The notes under the pieces: generated by a model | The model's database searches: none | Told to the model about the DNA's origin: nothing | The model's input: the letters and a program-made list of their open reading frames with translations, nothing else | Assembly (NCBI GenBank): GCA_025057935.1 | Contig: JANWUW010000046.1 | Span: 1 to 64,000, forward strand | Direction: 5' to 3' | DNA: 64,000 bases | Source: Thermoflexales bacterium | GTDB taxonomy: Bacteria > Chloroflexota > Anaerolineae > J036 > Brachytrichaceae | Translations under genes and position numbers: made by a program | Part shown: piece by piece, positions 43,665-52,313 of the stretch | Layout of the letters: the number at the start of each line of letters is the position of its first letter | Position numbering within the stretch: position 1 is the stretch's first letter

Positions 43665-44579
43665 ATGCACATTGCAGAAGTCTTACGCCAGCCAGGTCCT
43701 CACTTTAGCTTCGAGTTTTTCCCGCCAAAGACTCCAGAAGGCGCGGAACAACTCTTTGAGACCATTCGCGATCTTGTGGCGCTGCGTCCGTCTTTCGTGA
43801 GCGTCACCTACGGCGCAGGGGGAAGCACGCGTGAGCTCACCCGCGATCTTGTCATCCGGCTTCAACGTGAGACGCAGCTCACTGTTGTGGCGCACATCAC
43901 CGCGATCGGTGCTAGTCGCTCGGAGATTCATCGGTTGTTAGAGGATTACGCACAAGCTGGCGTACAAAACCTGATGGTCTTGCGCGGCGACCCTCCACGT
44001 GGTCAACCCAATTTCGTCCCTCATCCTGACGGATTCAAGTACGCCGCAGAGATCGTCGCCTACGTTAAGAAACACTTCCCCCACTTCGGCATAGGTGTGG
44101 CTGGCTTCCCAGAGGGTCATCCAGAGACACCCAATCGCCTGAAAGAACTGGAGTACCTTAAAGCCAAGGTGGACAGCGGAGCTGATTACATCTGCACACA
44201 GCTCTTCTTTGACAACCGCGATTTCTACGATTTCCGTGAGCGTTGTGAAATCATCGGGATACGCGTTCCAATCATCGCAGGCATCATGCCAATCACGACC
44301 AAGCAAGGGATGATGCGCATGGCTGAGCTAGCACTCGGCGCGCGCATCCCTGCGCCCTTGCTGCGCGCTGTGCTCCAAGCACAAGATGACCAAGCCGTCG
44401 AGGCAATCGGCATCCACTGGGCAACGCAGCAGGTCTTCGATCTGCTCGAGAACGACGTGGCTGGCGTGCACTTCTACACTCTGAACCGCTCAAAGCCAAC
44501 GCTAAAGATCTACGAAGTCGTCGGTTGGCGCCGTTCTGTCGGTAATGCTGTGAGCGAGAACCTCTTGCTGAGGCAATAA
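43665..44579 (+). CDS. metF: Methylenetetrahydrofolate reductase
   Basis: Reduces methylene-THF to methyl-THF for methionine synthesis, with FAD. The 304-residue protein begins with FSFEFFPPKTPEG, then SVTYGAGGSTRE, VAHITAIGASRSEI, NLMVLRGDPPRG, FGIGVAGFPEGHPE and GADYICTQLFFDN, as in MetF. First gene of a plus-strand operon with gaps of only 3 bases or overlaps onward to 48115. Confidence 0.95.
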   Translation: MHIAEVLRQPGPHFSFEFFPPKTPEGAEQLFETIRDLVALRPSFVSVTYGAGGSTRELTRDLVIRLQRETQLTVVAHITAIGASRSEIHRLLEDYAQAGVQNLMVLRGDPPRGQPNFVPHPDGFKYAAEIVAYVKKHFPHFGIGVAGFPEGHPETPNRLKELEYLKAKVDSGADYICTQLFFDNRDFYDFRERCEIIGIRVPIIAGIMPITTKQGMMRMAELALGARIPAPLLRAVLQAQDDQAVEAIGIHWATQQVFDLLENDVAGVHFYTLNRSKPTLKIYEVVGWRRSVGNAVSENLLLRQ

Positions 44580-44582
44580 CTC

Positions 44583-45206
44583 ATGCACCCTTTCGTGCTC
44601 GCGACGAACAATGTAAACAAGCTTGCGGAGATGCAACAAATCACCGCTCTGCTCGGTTGGGAAGAACACCTCAGCTGGCACACACCGCAGGCGCTCGGTA
44701 TTCGCTTTGAGGTTGCAGAGACGGCGACCACCTACCTCGGCAATGCACGATTGAAGGCTCACGCGTTGCGAGCGCTGCTCGAGCAGGGCTTCTGGGTACT
44801 AGCCGACGACTCAGGCTTGGAGGTGGATGCACTTGGAGGGCAGCCCGGTGTCCTCTCCGCGCGCTTCCACCTGCGCTCGCCTGGAGGCGATGGCTGTAGC
44901 GCGCTGCTGCAGACATTGCATGCTTTTCCAGAGAAGAAGCAACGCAGTGCCCGTTTTCGCTGCGTGCTGGTAGTCCTAAGCCCACAGGGCGAGTACGTAT
45001 TCGAAGGCGTTTGTGGCGGCCACATTGCATCTGAGAAGCGTGGAGATCGCGGCTTTGGCTTCGATCCCATCTTCATCCCAGGTGGCGAGCGCCGCACTTT
45101 TGCGGAGATGTCGCCTGAAGAGAAGCACAGCATGAGTCATCGCGGCATGGCACTGCAAGCCTTGATCGCCTGGTTAGGATCATCGTCCTCGAGGACATCA
45201 TGCTGA
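44583..45206 (+). CDS. rdgB: XTP/dITP diphosphatase (RdgB/HAM1)
   Basis: Removes non-canonical purine nucleotides. 207 residues with LATNNVNKLAEM, VAETATTYLGNARLKAHAL, VLADDSGLEVDALGGQPGVLSARF and GDRGFGFDPIFIPGGERRTFAEMSPEEKHSMSHRGMAL. The 7-base overlap with the following acetyltransferase gene indicates coupled translation. Confidence 0.93.
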   Translation: MHPFVLATNNVNKLAEMQQITALLGWEEHLSWHTPQALGIRFEVAETATTYLGNARLKAHALRALLEQGFWVLADDSGLEVDALGGQPGVLSARFHLRSPGGDGCSALLQTLHAFPEKKQRSARFRCVLVVLSPQGEYVFEGVCGGHIASEKRGDRGFGFDPIFIPGGERRTFAEMSPEEKHSMSHRGMALQALIAWLGSSSSRTSC

Positions 45207-46066
45207 TACGGGCAAGCTCCACACGCGGATATTCCTTAGCACAGCTTGAGCACCAGCGCCGCGTCGGAGATTGGCTCTACTGGTGGGAGGCATCAGAGTG
45301 GGAAAAGAGCGCGTGGGTCTTCCGCACCTCCAAAGCAGCGCTCATCGCAGTGCCGACGGGGTTCGGACCACAAGACGATCTCCACATCAGGAGCGACGGG
45401 AACGCGTGGGTGCGCTGGCTCGCTGTGGCAGATAGTGCATCTGAGACTTTCCACCTGCGACGCGTGCTGGGGCTTGCCGAGAATAAGCTGAGGGCTCATG
45501 GAGTGCAACACCTTTGGGTTCTCACCACACCCTTTAGCTGGCCTTCGCGTACCTTGCTGACAGCTCTCGGTTTCTCACAAGCTGAAAAGTTGATCACCTT
45601 GCGCAAACTCCTGTTTGCATCATCGCAGCTACCCACAGCTTGGCATGTGCGCGAAATAACGCCAGATGACATCCCCGCGCTTTTGGATCTCGACACACAG
45701 GCGTTTAACCCACCATGGCGTCTCGGCTCTGCTGACCTGCAGCGCTTGCTTTCACGCGCTTTGCTGGCGTTGCTCGTCGAAGCAGAGGGCAAAGTGGCAG
45801 GCTACCTGTGCGCCCTTGACCAATCAGGAGGTGAGAGCGCTCACATCGTGCGACTTGCGGTCTCGCCTGCCTATCGCCGCCAAGGTATTGGCACTGCCCT
45901 GCTGCTAGAGGCAGAACGGCTTCTGGCGCAACATGGTGCACAGAGCGTGTCGCTCAACACTATGGAGAGCAATCAGCCCGCACGGCAACTTTACTCAGCG
46001 CTTGGTTTCAAACCCATGCGGACGCCGGCTTGGGTGTGGCGGAAACCGCTCATTGAGCAGCCATGA
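45200..46066 (+). CDS. Two-domain GNAT acetyltransferase (RimI-like C-terminus)
   Basis: 288 residues. The second half is a clear GNAT domain: VREITPDDIPALLDLDTQAF, AHIVRLAVSPAYRRQGIGTALLLEAERLLAQHG (acetyl-CoA loop) and NTMESNQPARQLYSALGFK. The first half (about 1-145) resembles a second, degenerate GNAT domain without the acetyl-CoA loop. Substrate unknown. Confidence 0.82.
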   Translation: MLIRASSTRGYSLAQLEHQRRVGDWLYWWEASEWEKSAWVFRTSKAALIAVPTGFGPQDDLHIRSDGNAWVRWLAVADSASETFHLRRVLGLAENKLRAHGVQHLWVLTTPFSWPSRTLLTALGFSQAEKLITLRKLLFASSQLPTAWHVREITPDDIPALLDLDTQAFNPPWRLGSADLQRLLSRALLALLVEAEGKVAGYLCALDQSGGESAHIVRLAVSPAYRRQGIGTALLLEAERLLAQHGAQSVSLNTMESNQPARQLYSALGFKPMRTPAWVWRKPLIEQP

Positions 46067-46872
46067 CGAGAGCCAAGTTCAGCTCGCAGCGCCACACTCG
46101 TCGTCTGGGCAAACGATCTACTAGCCAACGCAACACTTTTCGGCTTTTTCACTCCGCGCCCCGCGCCTCCGGGTCACCCGACTCACGAGCGCGTGCACTT
46201 GCGTTCGTGACTCGCTGGGCAGTTGTTTTTGTGCTTGCATCAGCAGTAAGCCTTGCAGTGGTTTTGCTTGCTGCAAATGGCACACGATGGTTCGCCGTAC
46301 TCGGTGGGGCTGTTGCCACACCAACCCTGGCTGCGGAATCTCAGGCGCTGCGCGTCGGTCTTGTGAGCGGTCACCGCAACAGCGACAGCGGCGCCGCCTG
46401 CTCGGACGGGCTTACCGAAGCGCAGCTAAACGAGAGCCATGCGCAGCGCGTTGCCAGCATCTTACGCACACGTGGCTACGCAGTGGACATCCTCGACGAG
46501 TTCGATCCGCGGCTGAGAGGCTATCGTGCTGCAGCATTGGTCAGCATTCATGCCGATTCCTGCGCCTACATCAACGACTTCGCCACTGGCTTCAAGGTAG
46601 CACGAGCCGCAAGCCGAGCAGCAGGACCGGACGACTATCTGGTGGAGTGCCTCATCAAGCATTACGCAGCGGCCACTGGGCTGCGCTTCCACGCTAACAG
46701 CGTTACGCGCGACATGACTCACTACCATACCTTTCGCGAAATCGATCCAAGCACACCAGCTGCTATCATCGAGACCGGTTTCATGTATCTCGATCGGGAT
46801 GTGCTCACCCGCCGCGCAGACCGCGTGGCGCAGGGCATTGCTGAAGGCATCTTGTGCTTCTTGCGCAGATGA
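46063..46872 (+). CDS. N-acetylmuramoyl-L-alanine amidase (Amidase_3)
   Basis: Zinc amidase that cuts stem peptides from glycan strands. 269 residues; a basic cytoplasmic N-terminus and one membrane helix (VVFVLASAVSLAVVLLAA) anchor it. Zinc and catalytic residues are visible: VSGHRNSDSGA (His), EAQLNESHA (Glu), SIHADS (His) and AIIETGFM (Glu). Coupled to the L,D-transpeptidase gene by an ATGA overlap. Confidence 0.88.
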   Translation: MTRAKFSSQRHTRRLGKRSTSQRNTFRLFHSAPRASGSPDSRARALAFVTRWAVVFVLASAVSLAVVLLAANGTRWFAVLGGAVATPTLAAESQALRVGLVSGHRNSDSGAACSDGLTEAQLNESHAQRVASILRTRGYAVDILDEFDPRLRGYRAAALVSIHADSCAYINDFATGFKVARAASRAAGPDDYLVECLIKHYAAATGLRFHANSVTRDMTHYHTFREIDPSTPAAIIETGFMYLDRDVLTRRADRVAQGIAEGILCFLRR

Positions 46873-47333
46873 GAGTGCACAACTCCATCCACCGACGCAC
46901 GCTCCTGCGCGCGATGCTAAGCGCAGCAGCACTCACACTCTTGGCACGAACCCCTGCGATTGCAGAAGCCCAGCAGAGCAGAAAGCGATGGATTCAGGTG
47001 CTTCTGAGGCAACAGCGGCTCATCGCTTGGGAAGGGAACCGCATGGTGCGCTCCATTGCAGTCTCCACTGGCAGAGCCCGAACGCCAACGCCTCGAGGAC
47101 GATTTCGCATCTACCGCAAATATCCCAAGCTGCGCATGCGTGGACCCGGCTATGACCTGCCCAATGTGCCCTACGTGATGTTCTTCCGCGCAGGAGGATA
47201 CGCCATTCATGGTGCGTACTGGCACAACAACTTTGGTCGTCCCATGAGCCACGGTTGCATTAACCTGCCTATCGGCGAGGCAGCTTGGCTATATCGCTGG
47301 GCGCCGATCGGCACACCAGTAATCATTCAATGA
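46869..47333 (+). CDS. L,D-transpeptidase (YkuD domain)
   Basis: Secreted cross-linking enzyme of 154 residues. A signal peptide with twin Arg (RRTLLRAMLSAAALTLLA) precedes the YkuD domain: VSTGRARTPTPRGRFRIY, YAIHGAYWHNNFGRPMSHGCINLP, the last carrying the catalytic His and Cys. Forms 3-3 or lipoprotein cross-links in peptidoglycan. Start ATG overlaps the amidase stop. Confidence 0.9.
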   Translation: MRVHNSIHRRTLLRAMLSAAALTLLARTPAIAEAQQSRKRWIQVLLRQQRLIAWEGNRMVRSIAVSTGRARTPTPRGRFRIYRKYPKLRMRGPGYDLPNVPYVMFFRAGGYAIHGAYWHNNFGRPMSHGCINLPIGEAAWLYRWAPIGTPVIIQ

Positions 47334-48115
47334 GGCGACTGCCCCTCCTAATCCTAGCAGCGGCAGTGGCTGCTGCGGCAGTGATTGCCCTTTCGACAGT
47401 ACGGTCTGCAATCATCGCAGAACAGAAGTGGCAGGCGTTTCGATCGCGCGGCGTGCTACGAGTGGGGGTTGATCCAAGCGTTCATCCTTTCTCTTTCTTC
47501 GGCGCTTCCGGTTGGGATGGTTTTGAAGCGGAGCTTGCGAAGTTGCTTGCCAAGCAACTCAGCGTCAGATTGGAAGCCATTCCTGTGGGCTACGACGGTC
47601 TTTACGATGCCATGATAGCTGGCTACGTGGATGCCTCAATGTCCATGCTGACCCCCGATCCGCTCCGCACCGCCGACTTTGCTTACTCGCGGCCGTATTT
47701 CGACGCTGGCTTGCGCGTGTATGCACCACGCCACCGATTGCGCACCATGGACGACTTGCGCGGCTTGCGTCTTGCCGTAGCGCGCGGGAGCGAGGCTGAT
47801 CGCCTTGCACGCTGGTTAGAGCGTCGCGTGCCTCGCTTGCAGCGCAACTCTTTCGCAACAGACATCGAAGCGCTCGCAGCAACAAAAGCAGGATTGACCG
47901 ACGGCGCGCTCCTGCCTGCTGAAGTGGCTATCGCAAATGGCTGCCCGCCGATCAACCCTGCTGATGGTGGCAGCTGCCTATCGCTGCACCCGATCCCTTA
48001 CGTTGTAGCCGTCCCGCGCTCCGAAGCGCGCTTACTTGAGGTCCTCAACCGCGCGCTCGACGACTTGGATCGTGATGGCGCGTTAGTGCAGCTTGCCCGA
48101 CGCTGGTTCCGATGA
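47330..48115 (+). CDS. Membrane-anchored solute-binding protein (SBP family 3)
   Basis: The 261-residue protein has an N-terminal uncleaved-looking anchor (LPLLILAAAVAAAAVIAL) and a type 3 binding domain: RGVLRVGVDPSVHPFSFFG, GWDGFEAELAKLLAKQL, AMIAGYVDASMSMLTPDPLRTADFAYSRPYFDAGLRVYA and LAVARGSEADRLARWL. Relatives bind amino acids. No permease or ATPase gene is nearby, while the coupled upstream genes remodel peptidoglycan, so a sensing role like the binding domain of MltF is plausible. Confidence 0.8.
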   Translation: MRRLPLLILAAAVAAAAVIALSTVRSAIIAEQKWQAFRSRGVLRVGVDPSVHPFSFFGASGWDGFEAELAKLLAKQLSVRLEAIPVGYDGLYDAMIAGYVDASMSMLTPDPLRTADFAYSRPYFDAGLRVYAPRHRLRTMDDLRGLRLAVARGSEADRLARWLERRVPRLQRNSFATDIEALAATKAGLTDGALLPAEVAIANGCPPINPADGGSCLSLHPIPYVVAVPRSEARLLEVLNRALDDLDRDGALVQLARRWFR

Positions 48116-48119
48116 CGAG

Positions 48120-48443
48120 CTACCAGCGATCAGTGCTGCGACGCCCGCTGCCGAACCGCGGATTGCGCTCGCGTCCACCTCCGCCACTGCGCGGCTCCAT
48201 AGGTCGCGCAGCGTTCACCGTGAGAGGACGTCCACCCATGAGGTGACCATTGAACACGCGAATAGCAGCAGTGGCTTCGTCGGGGGTTTCCATCTCAACG
48301 AAGGCGAATCCTCTCGGTCGCTGGGTCTCGCGATCAAGTGGGATGGTGATTGAGCGCACGTTACCAACGCGTTGGAAAAGCAGGCGCAGTTCGGTCTCAG
48401 AGGTCGAAAAGGGCAAATTGCCCACATACAACTTCGTGTTCAT
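48120..48443 (-). CDS. RRM-type RNA-binding protein
   Basis: The 107-residue protein has one RNA recognition motif: RNP2 KLYVGNLPF and RNP1 RGFAFVEM, followed by a Gly/Arg-rich tail (RSGGGGRERNPRFGSGRRS). This is the cyanobacterial-type Rbp family, often cold-induced. It converges on the binding-protein gene. A hairpin sits just before its ribosome site (see 48469-48488). Confidence 0.92.
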   Translation of the reverse strand: MNTKLYVGNLPFSTSETELRLLFQRVGNVRSITIPLDRETQRPRGFAFVEMETPDEATAAIRVFNGHLMGGRPLTVNAARPMEPRSGGGGRERNPRFGSGRRSTDRW

Positions 48444-48468
48444 CAGACTCTACCTTTTTGTGAAAGCC

Positions 48469-48488
48469 ATGGCGCGCTCGCGCGCCAT
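48469..48488 (-). promoter_or_regulatory. Hairpin in the RRM gene leader
   Basis: Perfect 8-base inverted repeat ATGGCGCG/CGCGCCAT with a 4-base loop, about 26 bases upstream of the RRM gene start, next to its ribosome site. It could mask or expose translation initiation, for example with temperature. Confidence 0.45.
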
Positions 48489-48654
48489 TTCAGCAATACA
48501 CCGTGCACAAACTGCGGAGCAAGTAGCGAAGCAATCAAGCAGAGGATCAGGAACGCGGTCTGAACACTGCCTAATCGCGGGCTAGCACGCCGTAGCTTGT
48601 TTTCGGCTATGCAACAGTGTAGCATGGAAACGCTGAGCATGTGCTCTTCGCGAA

Positions 48655-48692
48655 GCTTAAAAAACTGCTGCAAGCTTTGCGCTTCCCTTGCA
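48655..48692 (-). terminator. Rho-independent terminator or attenuator upstream of the RRM gene
   Basis: On the minus strand, GCTGCAAG (8 bases), a 12-base loop and CTTGCAGC are followed by AG and TTTTTT. No minus-strand gene lies directly upstream, so it either ends an unseen transcript or attenuates a long RRM leader. The 377-base gap 48444-48820 otherwise holds a weak TACACT -10-like box near 48614 and no convincing gene. Confidence 0.55.
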
Positions 48693-48820
48693 GCCGATGC
48701 GGTTCGCCCATCGCGCCCGCATTGAAAGCCTCGCACTGCCTCGGAGCAGCAACATCAGCAGCAGCCGAATTGTGCTCCTTCGCAGGGCTACCCGCTACAA
48801 CAGGCGTAGAATCTTCACCA

Positions 48821-49273
48821 ATGCGTATCGCCATTGCAGCCGATCATGGCGGCTTCGCGCTGAAAGCGCAGATGGTTGAGCAGTTGCGCGCCGAGGGACA
48901 CGTTGTGCTTGACCTTGGCACGCACAGCGCTGAGCGCTCGGATTACCCCGACTTCGCCCGCGCTGTCGGATTGGCGCTACAGGAGGGGCGTGCAGAACGT
49001 GGCATCCTCATCTGCGGCAGTGGCGTTGGCGCGACAGTCGCTGCGAACAAGATGCGCGGTATTCGTGCCTGCGTGTGTCACGATACCTACTCCGCTCATC
49101 AAGGCGTCGAGCACGACGACATGAACGTTCTAGTGCTGGGTGGGCGCGTGATCGGCATCGCATTGGCGATGGAGATCGCGCGTGCATTTCTCGGCGCGCG
49201 CTTCAGCAACGCGGAGCCGTATCTTTCGCGGCTTCGGAAAGTCCAACAGATGGAAGACGATCTCAAACACTAG
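48821..49273 (+). CDS. rpiB: Ribose-5-phosphate isomerase B
   Basis: Interconverts ribose-5-P and ribulose-5-P, 150 residues. MRIAIAADHGGFALK, DLGTHSAERSDYPDFARAV, GILICGSGVGATVAANKMRGIRACVCHDTYSAHQGVEHDDMNVLVLGGRVIG contains the catalytic Cys and the phosphate loop. The ATG at 48821 begins the conserved protein; an upstream extension is not conserved. First of the pentose phosphate genes. Confidence 0.94.
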   Translation: MRIAIAADHGGFALKAQMVEQLRAEGHVVLDLGTHSAERSDYPDFARAVGLALQEGRAERGILICGSGVGATVAANKMRGIRACVCHDTYSAHQGVEHDDMNVLVLGGRVIGIALAMEIARAFLGARFSNAEPYLSRLRKVQQMEDDLKH

Positions 49274-49326
49274 CGGGCGCAGACTTGCAGCAATGCGCTT
49301 GCGCCTGATGCTGAGGGAAATGCAAA

Positions 49327-52158
49327 ATGAGTGAGCTCAATCACAACCCCACAATTGCTGTACAGCGTTACGGTCAAAGCCTGTGGTACGACAACATTCA
49401 ACGCAGCTTGATCACCAGCGGCGAGCTGCAGACCTTGATTAACGAGTACGGCGTGCTCGGTCTCACCTCTAACCCCACTATCTTCGAGCGCGCCATCACT
49501 ACGACCGCGGACTACGACGAAGAGATCGCGCGCCTCGTTCAACAAGGTGCCGACACCAAGACCATCTACGAAGCGCTCGTCGTCGCAGATATCCGTGCTG
49601 CTGCTGATACCCTCGAGCCTGTCTTCGAGCAGACCAACGGCGTAGACGGGTATGTGAGTCTCGAAGTTTCGCCCCTGCTCGCTCATGACACCGAGGGCAC
49701 GATCCAAGAGGCGCGGCGTCTCTTCCAGACCGTCGGTCGCAAGAACCTGATGATCAAAGTGCCCGCAACGCGCGAGGGTTTGCCTGCTATCCAGCGGCTG
49801 ATCGCTGAGGGCGTCAACGTGAACGTGACGCTGATCTTCTCGCTGGAGCGCTACGAGGCTGTGGCGCGCGCATACCTTGCTGGGTTGAAGGAGCGACTTG
49901 CGCAGGGCAAGCCGCTCGATGTCGCCTCAGTAGCTTCGTTCTTCGTAAGCCGCGTGGACACCTTAGTCGACAAGAAGCTGGATGAGAAGATGGCGGCACT
50001 ACCAGAAAACGCCGTTGAGGAGCGGAAGCGCCTACAGGCTCTCAAGGGCAAGGCAGCGATCGCCAACGCCAAGCTTGCCTATGCCATCTTCGAGCGCCTG
50101 TTCAGTGAGCCTGAGTTTAAGGAACTCGCAGCGCATGGCGCGCGCCCGCAGCGCTTGCTCTGGGCAAGCACCAGCACCAAGAACCCTGCATACAAAGACA
50201 CTTACTACGTCGAAGCGCTGATCGGCAAAGACACTGTGAACACTGTGCCTCCAGCAACTTTGAAGGCGTTCCGCGATCACGGTGTGGTTGCGCCAACGCT
50301 ACACGAGGGCTTGGACGAAGCCAAGCGCATCATGGCTGAGTTGGAGGCGGCAGGGATCAACCTAGCTGAGGTCATGGAGACCTTGGAAGCCGACGGCGTG
50401 CGCCTGTTCGCCGAATCCTTCGAGGCGCTGTTCAAGAGCATCGAGCAGCGCCGCGCTGCAGTGCTGGCTCGTGGAGAAGCAAGCGGTGTGGATTCAGCGC
50501 TTGGCTACGTCGAGGAGCTAGTGAAGATGCGAGCTGCCAGCCGCATCTGGCAACGCGACGTGCAATTCTGGACGAGCGAGCCCGATCACATCAAGATCAT
50601 CGCCAATCGCCTGGGCTGGCTCTCAGTGGCGGAAACGATGCTCAACAAAGTCGGCGAGCTCGTGGCTTTCCGCGACGAGATGCTCGCGCGCGGCTTGACT
50701 GATGCAGTAGTGTTGGGCATGGGCGGCAGCTCGCTCGCGCCAGACGTGCTTCGCGCCACCTTTGGCACACAAGCGCGCGGCTTGCGCATCCATGTACTTG
50801 ACACCACTGACCCGACAACCGTGCGGTTGTTGGAACAACAGCTTGACCTCAGCAAAACGCTCTTCATTGTCGCCAGCAAATCCGGCAGTACGCTCGAAGT
50901 GAACGCCTTCTACAAGTACTTCCGCGCCAAAGCAGATGAGCAGCTGGGCGAAGCGGCTGGCTTGCACTTCATTGCTATCACTGATGAAGGCACCTCGCTT
51001 GAGCAATTGGCGCAAGACGAGAAATTCCTGCGCGTCTTCATTAACCCGAGCGACATCGGTGGGCGCTACTCGGCGCTCTCCTACTTCGGTCTGGTTCCAG
51101 CCGCGCTTCAAGGGCTCGACGTGGAGACCTTGCTGCGGCGCGGCGTGCAAATGATGCAGTGGTGCAAGCCAGATAGCGCCATTAACCCAGGGCTTTACCT
51201 CGGTGCGATCCTCGGCGGCATGGCGCTGAACGGTCGCGATAAAGTCACGTTCATCCTCTCGCCGCAGATTTACACCTTCGGCTACTGGCTAGAACAGCTC
51301 CTAGCAGAGAGCACTGGCAAGCGCGAGCGCGGCATTGTGCCCGTTGAGAGCGACCTCACCTACAAGGGGCAGCCAGTCATTTTGCCTGAAGCCGTTTCGG
51401 CGCTGAGCGAGGATCGCCTATTCGTGCACATTCGCCTCGCCGATGATCACACGCACGAGGCGCTCGTGCACGCGATTCGCCAAGCAGGGCGCCCGCTGAT
51501 CGTGTTGACGCTCAATGACCTCTACGACCTTGGCGCGGAGTTCTTCCGCTGGGAATTCGCCACGGCTGTCGCCGGCGCGGTAATCGGTGTGGATCCCTTC
51601 GACGAGCCGAATGTCACTGAGAGCAAGCTCAACACACGCCGCTTGCTGGATAGCTACGAGAAAACTGGCACGTTTGAGAACGAGCAATCCAGCCGCTCGG
51701 CGCTCGCGCAGCTCAACAAGTTCCTGCGCCAAGCGAAGCCTGGCGACTACGTGGCAGTCCAAGCATACTTGCCCTACACTGAAGCCGTCGCCGACTTGCT
51801 GGCGCAAATCCGCGCGCGCATTCGCGAACGCATAGGTGTGCCGGTCACAGTCGGCTACGGGCCGCGATTCTTGCACAGCACTGGACAACTGCACAAGGGC
51901 GGCGACAACAACGTGGTTGCCCTGCAGCTCACCTACGATCCAGCCGAGGAGACGTTGATCGCTGGCGAGCCGTTCTCCTTTGCTACTATCATCCGCGCGC
52001 AGGCACTGGGCGATTACGAATCGCTCAAGGCACATGGGCGACGCGTGATGCGTCTGCACTTGGGACGCGATGTTGAGGCGGGTCTGCAAAAAGTGCTGCG
52101 CGCTTTGGAAGGGCAGCGCAGCACAACAACCACACGACGGCGGAGGAAGAAGGCTTAG
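49327..52158 (+). CDS. tal-pgi: Bifunctional transaldolase/phosphoglucose isomerase
   Basis: Fusion of two sugar-phosphate enzymes in 943 residues. Residues about 1-370 are transaldolase (LTSNPTIFERAI, NLMIKVPATREGLPAIQ with the Schiff-base Lys, NVTLIFSLERYEAV, ASTSTKNPAYKDTYYVEALIGKDTVNTVPP). Residues about 390-925 are phosphoglucose isomerase (VVLGMGGSSLAPDVLR, FIVASKSGSTLEVNAFYKYF, YFGLVPAALQG, STGKRERGIVPVESD). A Lys/Arg tail ends the protein. Such fusions are known in Chloroflexota and some actinobacteria. Starts 53 bases after rpiB. Confidence 0.95.
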   Translation: MSELNHNPTIAVQRYGQSLWYDNIQRSLITSGELQTLINEYGVLGLTSNPTIFERAITTTADYDEEIARLVQQGADTKTIYEALVVADIRAAADTLEPVFEQTNGVDGYVSLEVSPLLAHDTEGTIQEARRLFQTVGRKNLMIKVPATREGLPAIQRLIAEGVNVNVTLIFSLERYEAVARAYLAGLKERLAQGKPLDVASVASFFVSRVDTLVDKKLDEKMAALPENAVEERKRLQALKGKAAIANAKLAYAIFERLFSEPEFKELAAHGARPQRLLWASTSTKNPAYKDTYYVEALIGKDTVNTVPPATLKAFRDHGVVAPTLHEGLDEAKRIMAELEAAGINLAEVMETLEADGVRLFAESFEALFKSIEQRRAAVLARGEASGVDSALGYVEELVKMRAASRIWQRDVQFWTSEPDHIKIIANRLGWLSVAETMLNKVGELVAFRDEMLARGLTDAVVLGMGGSSLAPDVLRATFGTQARGLRIHVLDTTDPTTVRLLEQQLDLSKTLFIVASKSGSTLEVNAFYKYFRAKADEQLGEAAGLHFIAITDEGTSLEQLAQDEKFLRVFINPSDIGGRYSALSYFGLVPAALQGLDVETLLRRGVQMMQWCKPDSAINPGLYLGAILGGMALNGRDKVTFILSPQIYTFGYWLEQLLAESTGKRERGIVPVESDLTYKGQPVILPEAVSALSEDRLFVHIRLADDHTHEALVHAIRQAGRPLIVLTLNDLYDLGAEFFRWEFATAVAGAVIGVDPFDEPNVTESKLNTRRLLDSYEKTGTFENEQSSRSALAQLNKFLRQAKPGDYVAVQAYLPYTEAVADLLAQIRARIRERIGVPVTVGYGPRFLHSTGQLHKGGDNNVVALQLTYDPAEETLIAGEPFSFATIIRAQALGDYESLKAHGRRVMRLHLGRDVEAGLQKVLRALEGQRSTTTTRRRRKKA

Positions 52159-52313
52159 CCATAACCACATCGATCCTTTTGCCGAGATCCGCTTTATGCG
52201 CAAGTCGCAGGCGCAGCTTAGGTGGACAAACGTTGCAACCCAACCGCGCTGACCGCGAAGAACCAACACTTCAGCCCTAGCGCTGCTACAACCTCACCAA
52301 AGGAGCACTAACT

